Assembly: GCA_937871785.1 (NCBI GenBank)
Contig: CALMON010000008.1
Span: 1 to 43,017 of the forward strand
Length of the DNA: 43,017 nt
Origin: an uncultured Granulicella sp.
Lineage (GTDB): Bacteria; Acidobacteriota; Terriglobia; Terriglobales; Acidobacteriaceae
Direction of reading: 5' to 3'
Positions 25,148-32,951 of the stretch are shown here, in pieces. The notes beneath the pieces are model-generated. The model saw only the letters and a program-made list of their open reading frames with translations, ran no database searches and was not told the DNA's origin. Positions within the stretch are counted from its first letter, which is position 1, and each line of letters starts with the position of its first letter. Position numbers and translations under genes: made by a program.

Positions 25148-26326
25148 ATGAAAGCAGTTTGCTGGATGGGAACGAGCAAGGTTGAAACACTTACGGTGGA
25201 TGACCCGCAACTATTAAACGCGCAGGATGCCATCATCAAAATCACCCGGACGGCGATTTGCGGATCCGACCTTCACCTGTACGACGGCATGATCCCCACC
25301 ATGGAAGCAGGCGATGTGCTTGGCCATGAGTTCATGGGCATTGTTGAAGAAGTCGGCAAGGATGTCACCAAGATCAAACGTGGTGACCGTGTCGTTATTC
25401 CGTTTACGATCGCCTGCGGTAACTGCCTTTTCTGCAAGAAAAAGATCTGGGCTGCTTGCGATAACAGCAATCCAAATGCTCAGTTGATGGAAAAGGCGTA
25501 CGGCTATTCCGGGTCGGGTCTTTTTGGCTACTCCCATATGATGGGCGGCTATGCGGGTGGGCAAGCGCAATATGCTCGTGTTCCTTACGCCAATGTCGGT
25601 CCATTGAAGATAGAGAGTGACCTGTCGGATGAGAAAGTACTTTTCTTATCGGATATTTTTCCGACCGGTTACATGGCCGCCGAAAATGCCCAGATCACGG
25701 AAGGCGATACGGTAGCTGTCTGGGGTTGCGGTCCTGTCGGTCAATTCGCAATTGCGAGTGCATTCATGCTTGGTGCTGCGAAGGTTATCGCTATCGACCG
25801 GTTTCCTGAGCGGCTGGAGCTCGCCCGCTCCCTCGGCGCAATCACGGTTGATTACAGTGAAGAAGATGTAAGTGTTCTCGAAGCCCTGAAGGATCTTACG
25901 GGCGGCATTGGTCCGGATGCGTGCATCGACGCGGTTGGCCTTGAGGCTCACTCTAGTGATCTGCAAGGCGTTTACGACACCGTAAAAACGGCCTTGTTGC
26001 TCGAAACCGATCGCCCTATCGTTCTTCGGCAGGCCATCATGGCTGTTCGAAAAGGAGGTACGTTGTCGATCCCTGGGGTGTACGGCGGCCTGCTCGATAA
26101 GGTTCCGTTTGGAGCTGCTTTCGGGAAGGGCATCACCATGAAGATGGGTCAGACAAACATGCATAACTACATGACCCCTCTTCTGGAGCGCATTGAAAAA
26201 GGACAGATCGATCCGTCGTACATCATTTCCCATCGCATCACTCTCGACCAGGCACCGGACATGTACAAGATATGGCGAGACAAAAAGGAGAAGGTGACAA
26301 AGATTGTGATCGATCCTTGGGCCTGA
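25148..26326 (+). CDS. Zinc-dependent alcohol dehydrogenase (formaldehyde/threonine DH-like group)
   Basis: This medium-chain dehydrogenase has 392 residues. Catalytic zinc ligands appear in A-I-C-G-S-D and G-H-E, structural zinc in C-G-N-C-L-F-C followed by A-A-C, and the Rossmann motif in [10 protein letters not shown]. The C-terminal D-P-S-Y-I-I-S-H-R and the H-L-Y-D-G-M-I-P segment are typical of the glutathione-independent formaldehyde dehydrogenase-like branch, but that branch is broad and the substrate is not certain. ATG 25148 has AAGGAG 6 bases upstream; the ORF to 24878 merely overlaps the previous gene. It is last in the SDR-SRPBCC-ADH operon and is followed by a good terminator at 26344. 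Confidence 0.93.
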   Translation: MKAVCWMGTSKVETLTVDDPQLLNAQDAIIKITRTAICGSDLHLYDGMIPTMEAGDVLGHEFMGIVEEVGKDVTKIKRGDRVVIPFTIACGNCLFCKKKIWAACDNSNPNAQLMEKAYGYSGSGLFGYSHMMGGYAGGQAQYARVPYANVGPLKIESDLSDEKVLFLSDIFPTGYMAAENAQITEGDTVAVWGCGPVGQFAIASAFMLGAAKVIAIDRFPERLELARSLGAITVDYSEEDVSVLEALKDLTGGIGPDACIDAVGLEAHSSDLQGVYDTVKTALLLETDRPIVLRQAIMAVRKGGTLSIPGVYGGLLDKVPFGAAFGKGITMKMGQTNMHNYMTPLLERIEKGQIDPSYIISHRITLDQAPDMYKIWRDKKEKVTKIVIDPWA

Positions 26327-26343
26327 ATCGAATGAGCAAGCTG

Positions 26344-26364
26344 ATCCCGGCGATGAGCCGGGAT
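26344..26364 (+). terminator. Rho-independent terminator
   Basis: ATCCCGGC pairs perfectly with GCCGGGAT around GATGA and is followed by TTCCTTTT. It lies 17 bp after the ADH stop and closes the three-gene operon. Confidence 0.85.
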
Positions 26365-26414
26365 TTCCTTTTACAGAGAAGCGTATTGTGCAGTCACTCA
26401 CGTAGTCTTGCATC

Positions 26415-28118
26415 ATGAAGCGTCTTTGGATTCCGTTTGCCGTTTGGGTCTGTGCAGGGATACATGTAGCTGCACAGGGTAGCCATCGCACTGTCAGTAC
26501 GTCGGCGTTTTCAGGGGGAGATCTCGGCCTCCGATTAAGCGCCGCGGATGCGGCGTTGGGTGAGGACGCAGGCACAATTGAAGTCGACACTCCCGGCACC
26601 CTCGCGAGCGCTGTAAATCTGCGCGCGAATCATCTCGTCCACTTGACCGTGCCAATCACACTCGCAGCGCCGATCCATTTCGCCACGGGCGACACGCTGC
26701 TTTGTAACGGCGAATCATCGCTAATTACCTCTACATTGCCCTACAATGCCGCAATCCTTCAGCCTGCCGAGGGAGCGGACGGACTGCTGATCGAGAATTG
26801 TTCGGTGGCGTCCATGCACAACTACTTCGTGAGCTTACCTACCGGCACCCATGTCACCAACTTTCGCATGCGGGGTGTTTACGGCCACCAAACGAATTTA
26901 TTTCTGCAGGCGAACCCGGCGGGCACTCTCCCGAGCAGTAACCTGGTCTTTGACCATAACATCGTTGCGTATGCCGCCGCTGACCCTCAGCAAGGAGAAG
27001 GGGGCATCGTCCTTTCCGGTCCGGTGCGTGACGTTACCGCGAGTGGCAATCACTTCACGGGCGGCGGACATGGCATTGAGCAGTTTGGCGCGGACGCGGC
27101 AGCGTACCCGGACTTACAAAAAATTATCGCTGCCCACTCGAGTAACTCCACTTACATAGGAAATAGTTGCAATCACGTTGCCGGCGCCTGCATCTGGGGT
27201 TCAGTGATGAACGCCGTCGTGATTGCGAATAACGTAGCAGATGGTTGCGGAGACGTGTGCTTCGACGCGGAAGGGTCTGCCCATGTAACGATCGAAGGAA
27301 ATACGGCGCAGGGTTGCGGTTTCGGCTGTTTCTCACAATTCTTCAGTGCCTATAGCAACAGCTTCAGAAATAACACCGGAATCTCCACGAGTTCGCCTAT
27401 CATTCTTTTCAAGAATGCAGATCCTGGGGTGCCGCAGCATCAGCAGCATACGGCTCTCGCGAACAATCTTCTTAGCTGCACCGGAAGTGTTCCTTGTCCT
27501 GCGATGTACCTTGAATCGAACTATGAGACCTTGATCGAAGGAAATACGATCGTGAACGGAAATATTGTTTCCTCCAACAATTCTCCGCTGATCAGCCTGC
27601 GAAATAATACGATCACCTTCAGTGTTATCACGACGGCGGGTCTCACGATTCCCAACCAGGTGGATGGGGGCTTGAGCCAGATAAGCGGCAATGTTATCCG
27701 CTCGACCACGACCCAGGCTCCCGGTACTCCCTGCATGGTGAGCGTCAGCAGTGGGTATTCGGTGGTGGACACCTACGTGATTCAAGGTAACACCTGCTCT
27801 GGTTTTGGCACGCCGGACCTTCACCTGACCAACGTCGGCGGCAACCGAGGGGTCCCGACCTTCTGGACGGTAACGGGGAACTCCTTTCCTCATCTTGCCG
27901 TTGTGGTCGATGGCTCTAATCCGGCCACCGGATATATACATTCCGGTAACTGCAACGTGGATAGCTGCGACACGGTGACCGCTGGTTCCGCGAAGTGGAC
28001 CTCCGGTGCCGCTGTTCCGACCGGTGCCTGCCACACGGGAGACTTGTACACTAACACTGCTGGACAGGCTGGTTCTACTTTCTTTGTGTGCCAGAATGCT
28101 GTCTGGGCAGCGAAATAG
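26415..28118 (+). CDS. Exported parallel beta-helix protein
   Basis: The 567-residue product has a signal peptide (M-K-R-L-W, hydrophobic core, H-V-A-A-Q near residue 21). The body consists of repeated short strands with N-x-x-x-N ladders such as I-E-N-C-S-V, I-E-G-N-T-A-Q-G-C-G and L-I-E-G-N-T-I-V-N-G-N-I-V, the hallmark of right-handed parallel beta-helices used by pectate lyases and other polysaccharide-active or adhesive proteins. Several C-x-x-x-C pairs near residues 280-300 could form disulfides. No catalytic lyase motif is clear, so the enzyme class is open. The C-terminal ~45 residues (G-A-C-H-T-G-D-L-Y-T-N, F-F-V-C-Q) look like a small phage-tail-fibre-like module. It is transcribed alone. 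Confidence 0.85.
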   Translation: MKRLWIPFAVWVCAGIHVAAQGSHRTVSTSAFSGGDLGLRLSAADAALGEDAGTIEVDTPGTLASAVNLRANHLVHLTVPITLAAPIHFATGDTLLCNGESSLITSTLPYNAAILQPAEGADGLLIENCSVASMHNYFVSLPTGTHVTNFRMRGVYGHQTNLFLQANPAGTLPSSNLVFDHNIVAYAAADPQQGEGGIVLSGPVRDVTASGNHFTGGGHGIEQFGADAAAYPDLQKIIAAHSSNSTYIGNSCNHVAGACIWGSVMNAVVIANNVADGCGDVCFDAEGSAHVTIEGNTAQGCGFGCFSQFFSAYSNSFRNNTGISTSSPIILFKNADPGVPQHQQHTALANNLLSCTGSVPCPAMYLESNYETLIEGNTIVNGNIVSSNNSPLISLRNNTITFSVITTAGLTIPNQVDGGLSQISGNVIRSTTTQAPGTPCMVSVSSGYSVVDTYVIQGNTCSGFGTPDLHLTNVGGNRGVPTFWTVTGNSFPHLAVVVDGSNPATGYIHSGNCNVDSCDTVTAGSAKWTSGAAVPTGACHTGDLYTNTAGQAGSTFFVCQNAVWAAK

Positions 28119-28224
28119 CGACAGAGATCGAAGCGAATTTGAACTCATCAATACGGCTTCGGCTTTGATGGGCGGGTAAGAAACATCGCTCACCCTTCGC
28201 AAAGTCGCGCGGTACAGTACAAGC

Positions 28225-29529
28225 ATGCACGATTCCGAGGTCGACCCCGCCAAACTCTACCGGAAGATTACTTGGCGGCTGATTCCATATCTTTTTACTC
28301 TGTACATTCTCGCGTATCTTGACCGCGCCAACGTAGGCTTTGCCGCCGTCGAGTTCAAGCGCGACCTGCACCTTACCGAAACGGTCTACGGCATAGGCGC
28401 GGCCGTGTATTTTCTCGGTCAGTTCCTGTTCGACCTACCTAGCAATCTGCTTCTGCAAAAAGTAGGTCCGCGGCTCTGGATTACCCGCATTATGATCACC
28501 TGGGGCATCATTGCGACCTGCATGATGTTCGTCAAAGGCGAGCACTCGTTTTATGCGATGCGATTGCTGCTTGGTATTTCGGAAGCGGGATTTTTCCCAG
28601 GCATTATTCTGTACCTCACCTACTGGTTTCCTTCGGCGCAGCGTGCAAAGGCTGTTGCTGCGTTTATGACGGCCACGTCGATCGCCGGAGTTCTTGGCGC
28701 GGAGCTTTCCCGCGTCTTGCTGAAGCTTGAAGGCCATTTGCATCTGCACGGCTGGCAGTGGCTTTTCCTGTGTGAAGGAGTGCCCACCGTTCTGCTGGGG
28801 GTTTCGGTGCTTTTCGTTCTGCGTGACCATCCCGACGACGCACCGTGGCTCACCGGTCCGGAAAAGAAGTGGCTTGATGCGGAACTGGAGCGCGACCGCA
28901 ACGAAGGGGGTGCCACCGACAAGCACAATCTACTCGACGCCTTTAAGCTGCCGATGGTCTGGGTTCTGGCCGCCATCTTCGCGCTCGACCAGCTTGGCGT
29001 GTACACCGTCACCTTGTGGATGCCGTCGGTGCTGGCAGGCTTTCTGCACACTGATCCGCGCGCGGGGGCGGCCACCATCGGACGCTTTGCCGCGGCACCG
29101 TACCTCGCCGCTGCTATTTGCACGGTACTGATCGGCTGGTCGAGCGACCGAACTGGCGAGCGCCGCCTGCACATCGCCGCTTGTCTGCTGATTGCCGCAT
29201 CGGGTTTCGGTTGGGCGGCCTACGCGCATTCGCTTCCTGCCGCGCTCATGGCGTTCGGGCTGGCGGCGGTGGGGTATTTCTCGCTGATGGGGCCGTTCTG
29301 GGCGCTGCCGACCCGCGTTCTGGGCGGCAAAGCGGCCGCCGGCGGAGTCGCCATCATCACCATGATTGGCTCGCTTGGTGGCTTTGCCGGCCCGGCGCTT
29401 ACGGGCAAACTGAAGGACATGACGCACAACTACACGGCAGGCCTGCTGGTGATTGGCGGCCTTGCTATCGTCGCGGCGATACTGTGCCTGCTGCTGCCGA
29501 AAGCGCGCGTGGAGCCTTCCGTAGCGTAG
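28225..29529 (+). CDS. MFS transporter, anion:cation symporter type
   Basis: This is a 12-helix inner-membrane carrier of 434 residues. The ACS-family signature Y-L-D-R-A-N-V-G-F-A is in the first helix loop, with F-F-P-G-I-I-L-Y-L-T-Y-W-F-P in helix 4-5 and W-Q-W-L-F-L-C-E-G-V-P-T in helix 6, then the usual soluble loop with D-D-A-P-W-L-T. Members move organic anions such as hexuronates, tartrate, phthalate or allantoate with a cation. The preceding gene encodes a beta-helix protein that could act on sugar-acid polymers, so uptake of a uronate is one possibility; this is inference. ATG 28225 is natural. A strong terminator and tRNA-Cys follow. Confidence 0.93.
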   Translation: MHDSEVDPAKLYRKITWRLIPYLFTLYILAYLDRANVGFAAVEFKRDLHLTETVYGIGAAVYFLGQFLFDLPSNLLLQKVGPRLWITRIMITWGIIATCMMFVKGEHSFYAMRLLLGISEAGFFPGIILYLTYWFPSAQRAKAVAAFMTATSIAGVLGAELSRVLLKLEGHLHLHGWQWLFLCEGVPTVLLGVSVLFVLRDHPDDAPWLTGPEKKWLDAELERDRNEGGATDKHNLLDAFKLPMVWVLAAIFALDQLGVYTVTLWMPSVLAGFLHTDPRAGAATIGRFAAAPYLAAAICTVLIGWSSDRTGERRLHIAACLLIAASGFGWAAYAHSLPAALMAFGLAAVGYFSLMGPFWALPTRVLGGKAAAGGVAIITMIGSLGGFAGPALTGKLKDMTHNYTAGLLVIGGLAIVAAILCLLLPKARVEPSVA

Positions 29530-29561
29530 ACGCAAGCGGATGGCCTACCTGGCTCAAATAG

Positions 29562-29587
29562 CAAAGCCGCCCTGGAGGGCGGCTTTG
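29562..29587. terminator. Rho-independent terminator
   Basis: CAAAGCCGCCC pairs perfectly with GGGCGGCTTTG (11 bp) around TGGA. It lies between the MFS stop and the convergent tRNA-Cys, 10 bases before the tRNA's CCA end, and may serve both strands. Confidence 0.88.
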
Positions 29588-29596
29588 TAAGGAATC

Positions 29597-29672
29597 TGGA
29601 GCACCGAATGGGATTTGAACCCATGAATACTGGTTTTGCAGACCAGCGCGTTAGCCACTTCGCCATCGGTGC
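29597..29672 (-). tRNA. tRNA-Cys(GCA)
   Basis: On the minus strand, GCACCGA pairs with TCGGTGC, followed by T and an encoded CCA. The anticodon stem CTGGT/ACCAG encloses CTGCAAA, giving anticodon GCA. The T-arm is GGGTTCAAATCCC. Length is 76 nt. Confidence 0.97.
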
Positions 29673-29718
29673 AGCGGCGGCTCGGAGGTACTCTCCGAAG
29701 ACCGCGGGTAAATCTAGT

Positions 29719-30375
29719 TTACTGCGGCTGCGTGGTGGTGCGCAGGTACGGCTTCAACGTCTTGTAACCCGGAAATACCGTGTTGGCTTCCTCGTTGGAC
29801 ACCGCGGCGGTAATGATGACGTCGTCGCCCTGCTTCCAATTTGCCGGCGTGGCGACCCGGTGCTTGGCCGTCAACTGCATGGAATCGAGCACGCGGAGGA
29901 TCTCGTCGAAGTTGCGGCCGGTCGTCATCGGGTACGCGAGCAGCAGCTTGATGCGCTTGTCAGGGCCGACCACGAACACGGTCCGCACTGGAGCGTTGTT
30001 TGCCGGCGTGCGGCCTTCGGAGGTCTCCCCGGCGTCGGCCGCAAGCATGTCGTACAGCTTGGCGACCTTCAACTCGGGGTCGCCGATCATGGGGAACCCG
30101 ACCTTGTGTCCGCCGACATCTTCAATATCCTGCGACCATTGCGTGTGGTTCGAGACGGGATCCACGGACAGGCCGATCACCTTCGCGCCGCGCTTGGCAA
30201 ACTCATGCTCCAGGCCGGCAACGGCTCCCAACTCTGTGGTGCATACCGGAGTAAAGTCTTTCGGGTGCGAAAAAAGCACAGCCCAGCTGTCGCCGATCCA
30301 CTCATGAAAGTGAATGGTGCCTTGCGTCGTTTCAGCGGTAAAGTCAGGAGCTATATCGTTGATGCGGAGAGACAT
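29719..30375 (-). CDS. 1-Cys peroxiredoxin (Prx6 type)
   Basis: The enzyme reduces hydrogen peroxide and organic hydroperoxides. The peroxidatic Cys is in P-K-D-F-T-P-V-C-T-T-E near residue 45, and it is the only Cys in the 218-residue chain, so there is no resolving Cys. The C-terminal extension with Y-P-M-T-T-G-R-N-F-D-E-I-L-R and W-K-Q-G-D-D-V-I-I is typical of the Prx6 group, whose reductant is an external thiol. ATG 30375 is chosen with AAAGGA about 10 bases upstream; the ORF to 30447 adds a non-conserved leader. It is monocistronic, divergent from the PhzF gene across about 330 bp. Confidence 0.96.
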   Translation of the reverse strand: MSLRINDIAPDFTAETTQGTIHFHEWIGDSWAVLFSHPKDFTPVCTTELGAVAGLEHEFAKRGAKVIGLSVDPVSNHTQWSQDIEDVGGHKVGFPMIGDPELKVAKLYDMLAADAGETSEGRTPANNAPVRTVFVVGPDKRIKLLLAYPMTTGRNFDEILRVLDSMQLTAKHRVATPANWKQGDDVIITAAVSNEEANTVFPGYKTLKPYLRTTTQPQ

Positions 30376-30702
30376 CGTCGTTGATCCTTTGAGAGCAGAT
30401 GGAAGCAGATTCAGTTCATTGGACCGGGGCGTACACGACAAACCCACCCGGCTCCGTGGCCTTAGGTGGGTTGATTTGCAGCGGCGCTACTGTTTCGCTT
30501 GCCTATCGACACACCCAGAAGCGGCCACAGCAACAGCAGCGGCTGGCGGTGAAGATCGACTTGGGCGCGAAAGGCGTCATAGAAAGAGTCACCGCAGGAG
30601 CAGTTTGCGCGTCGTGCGGTATGTCTAAAGTACGCGCGGTAGGGCGGTGTGTCAATGTCGCGAGCCCGCCCGGCTGCGGAGACCCGTCCAGGAGAAAATT
30701 AC
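30376..30702. other. Divergent intergenic region with hairpin
   Basis: This stretch holds promoters for the peroxiredoxin (minus) and PhzF (plus). An 8-bp inverted repeat, AACCCACC/GGTGGGTT (30441-30448 and 30465-30472), is the only clear structure. An open frame (30399-30872) crosses it but shows no recognisable protein family and overlaps PhzF out of frame, so I do not call a gene. Confidence 0.4.
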
Positions 30703-31644
30703 ATGGCGCCTCGAAATCTTGCGTATTCCATTCTCGATGTCTTTGCGGAGCGGCCGCTCGAAGGGAACCCCCTGGCCGTTTTCCACGACGCCCGCTCGCT
30801 AACCACGGCGAACATGCAGGCGCTGGCGCGCGAAACCAACCTGGCGGAAACGACGTTCGTGCTGCCTGCTGACGATCCGGAAGACGACCGGCGAGGGGTG
30901 CGCGTCCGTATCTTCACCACGCAGGAGGAGCTGCCCTTTGCCGGGCACCCGACACTCGGGACGGCGAGTTGGCTTCACGCCAATCACCCGGCGCTGCGCG
31001 GCGAGGAGGAGATTACCCTACAACTCAACGTGGGGCCCATCATCGTCCGGTTCGCCGCTGGAAATGCGTCGGGCCCGGGCGCCGGGTCAGGAGGGGAGTC
31101 CGGAGTGGTGGCGCGCATGAGGCAAAACGATCCGATCTTCGGTGTGGTCCATCCACGTGAAGCGGTGGCTGCCGCCCTTGGTCTGACTGCGGACGACCTC
31201 GATCCGGCGCACGCACCACAGACCGTATCCACGGGGCTGCCGTTCTGCATTGTTCCGTTGCGGTCGCTCGCGGTCGCGCGCCGGCTGCAGATCGCCCAGC
31301 GCGACGCGCAGCGCTACCTGGAGGCCTCGGACGCTAAGTTCTTCTACTGCATTGCGCCCGCCGCTACGCTTGGCCAGCCCGGCGAGCCGCAGTGGCATGC
31401 ACGCATGCAGTTTTACGGCGGCGAAGACCCCGCAACGGGCTCGGCCGCGGGCTGCTGTGCTGCCTATCTGGTGCAACATGGGCTGGCGGCATCCGCAGAG
31501 CCCGTGGTGCTTGAACAGGGTGTCGAAATGCTGCGGCCGAGCCGAATCACCGTGGAGTCCACACTTCAACAGGGCAAAGTGGAAAAAGTCTTTGTGGGTG
31601 GACGCACCATCCCTGTGGCAACGGGATCGTTTTTCCTGCCGTAA
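30703..31644 (+). CDS. PhzF family isomerase-like protein
   Basis: PhzF-like proteins have a two-lobed diaminopimelate-epimerase fold; PhzF itself isomerises a phenazine precursor, but most homologues have unknown substrates and no phenazine genes are present here. The 313-residue product has the N-terminal D-V-F-A-E-R-P-L-E-G-N-P-L-A-V-F, the catalytic Glu in N-L-A-E-T-T-F-V, F-A-G-H-P-T-L-G-T-A near residue 80, and the C-terminal G-G-E-D-P-A-T-G-S-A-A-G. ATG 30703 has AGGAGA 7 bases upstream; the ORF to 30649 adds a leader. It stands alone. A Gly/Ser-rich insert (G-P-G-A-G-S-G-G-E) lies between the lobes. Confidence 0.93.
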   Translation: MAPRNLAYSILDVFAERPLEGNPLAVFHDARSLTTANMQALARETNLAETTFVLPADDPEDDRRGVRVRIFTTQEELPFAGHPTLGTASWLHANHPALRGEEEITLQLNVGPIIVRFAAGNASGPGAGSGGESGVVARMRQNDPIFGVVHPREAVAAALGLTADDLDPAHAPQTVSTGLPFCIVPLRSLAVARRLQIAQRDAQRYLEASDAKFFYCIAPAATLGQPGEPQWHARMQFYGGEDPATGSAAGCCAAYLVQHGLAASAEPVVLEQGVEMLRPSRITVESTLQQGKVEKVFVGGRTIPVATGSFFLP

Positions 31645-31682
31645 CCAGTTTGATTCCCACAGGCTCTCATGAGGAATCTCCA

Positions 31683-31862
31683 ATGTTAACGGCGGGTTAC
31701 GCGAGGGCAGTGGAACCGCGAGAGAAATCGGCATCGGCTTTCGCCTTTATTTCGCCGGTTGCCACGCGAGGTACGCCCGCCTATGGTCAGGAAGTCGTCA
31801 GCACGGGGCAACGCCCTGAGCAACGAACCGCTTTCGCCAGAGTTACAGACAACCTGAACTGA
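31683..31862 (+). CDS. Possible small hypothetical protein
   Basis: A 59-residue ORF starting at ATG 31683, with GAGGA about 8 bases upstream, 38 bp after the PhzF stop. It has no signal peptide, membrane segment or recognised motif. Its composition (Arg, Ala, Thr, Val) is similar to the surrounding non-coding strand, so it may be chance. Confidence 0.25.
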   Translation: MLTAGYARAVEPREKSASAFAFISPVATRGTPAYGQEVVSTGQRPEQRTAFARVTDNLN

Positions 31863-31964
31863 GGAAGGCTGGTCCACGGCCTCCGCTGCCTCCCTGCGCG
31901 CCCGGGTAACCGGGGACAGGATGTGCAACCGGAGCTACCAGCTTCTTCGCTAAACCGCGGCCTG

Positions 31965-32300
31965 CCTGCGCCTGAACTGTTCGGGCGCAGGTTCACCGAG
32001 GGTCACTGCTCCCTTTGCGAGCGGACGGGAGAGCCTTGCCTCTTCGCGTTTTCCGCGCTCCTCCTCGCAAAGACGAGCACGTCTGCGTGCGTCCCGTGTT
32101 TGCGGGACGGCGCGGCAACGACCCCTCTGCGCCTTGAAAGCGCAGACAGACGCGGTTCGCTTCGCCTGTTTTCGGGCATCGGCGCCAAACGTGTGCTTGC
32201 ACGCGGACGCCCTTGCTCGGCCCAAAATGTCCTCGCTGCGCTTGCAGCGAGCCCAGCACACCCGGTCACACGACCCCAACACGATAGCCGGCACACCGGC
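31965..32300. repeat. Hairpin-dense non-coding segment
   Basis: At least five separate stem-loops occur in about 335 bp. CCTGCGCC/GGGCGCAGG spans 31965-31991. CTTTGCGAG/CTCGCAAAG pairs 32013-32021 with 32064-32072. CGTCCCG/CGGGACG spans 32090-32109. TCTGCGC/GCGCAGA spans 32126-32146. CTCGCTGC/GCAGCGAG spans 32232-32251. GCCGG/CCGGC (32287-32300) is a sixth, shorter one. Arms differ in sequence, so this is not a simple tandem repeat. No ORF on either strand looks like a protein. It could be a structured RNA, a decayed dispersed repeat or an extended leader of the response regulator. Confidence 0.55.
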
Positions 32301-32317
32301 ACGGAGAACGATTCGAC

Positions 32318-32755
32318 ATGCGCCCTCGTAAAACCATCCTTTGCGTCGAAGACAACGAACAGATCCTTTCGGTTCGCAAGTTTCTGCTCGAAACCCGCGG
32401 CTATCGCGTGCTCGCCTTTGCGACCGCCGCGGAAGCTCTCGAGGTTCTGCAAACGTCGCTTCCGGGATCGATCGATCTGCTGCTTTCGGACGTGATCATG
32501 CCGCAAATGGACGGCAACGAGCTGGTGCGGCGTGCCAAGCAACTGCATCCGTGCCTACCGGCGCTGCTGGTTTCCGGCACCGTGACGAGCTTCGACCGCG
32601 CCGCCGCGGCAGACGCCTTTCTGCCCAAGGGCGCGTGCACGCCGGTCGAACTGCTCGACCGCATCCGCATTCTGGTGGCTCGCAAACGCGGACCCAAGAA
32701 GCAGCCGACGGCGGTGCAACCGGAAATAGCGCAGGCGCTGCAGCAGGCTAGCTGA
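32318..32755 (+). CDS. Single-domain response regulator (receiver)
   Basis: A CheY-like receiver of 145 residues. Acidic residues E-D-N near 10-12, the phosphoacceptor Asp in L-L-L-S-D-V-I-M-P-Q-M-D-G near residue 56, the Thr/Ser in L-V-S-G-T near 90, and the conserved Lys in F-L-P-K-G-A are all present. There is no output domain; a short basic tail (R-K-R-G-P-K-K-Q) follows. Such proteins act by phosphorylation-dependent protein contact. No kinase gene is adjacent. It starts at ATG 32318 at the end of the hairpin-dense segment and is convergent with recG. Confidence 0.93.
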   Translation: MRPRKTILCVEDNEQILSVRKFLLETRGYRVLAFATAAEALEVLQTSLPGSIDLLLSDVIMPQMDGNELVRRAKQLHPCLPALLVSGTVTSFDRAAAADAFLPKGACTPVELLDRIRILVARKRGPKKQPTAVQPEIAQALQQAS

Positions 32756-32951
32756 GCTATCCGTAAGGAGTTGTAAGTTGTACATCGTGAGTTCGCTGCC
32801 GGCTTCCTCCTGCAGCTCCGGTGGACTTCGATGTCAGGCCTGAAGGCTCGCCTCATGACCCGGAACCGCCGTATACCGGACTAAAACTGAGAATTGAGAA
32901 CTGGAAATTTGCCCGTACGTGCTCGCAAGACACCCTATAGCTCGGATCGCC

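Noticed and set aside
30399-30872. 157-residue ORF across the PhzF upstream region
   Set aside because: It overlaps PhzF in another frame, has no recognised motif, and PhzF has its own ribosome site at 30690.
30703-31644. Phenazine biosynthesis locus
   Set aside because: Only a PhzF-like protein is present; no other phz genes are nearby, and most PhzF homologues are not involved in phenazine production.
31923-32495. ORFs on both strands across the hairpin block (190 and 181 residues)
   Set aside because: Low-complexity Arg/Ser/Pro-rich reading on both strands, overlapping the receiver gene; better explained by the hairpin-rich DNA.
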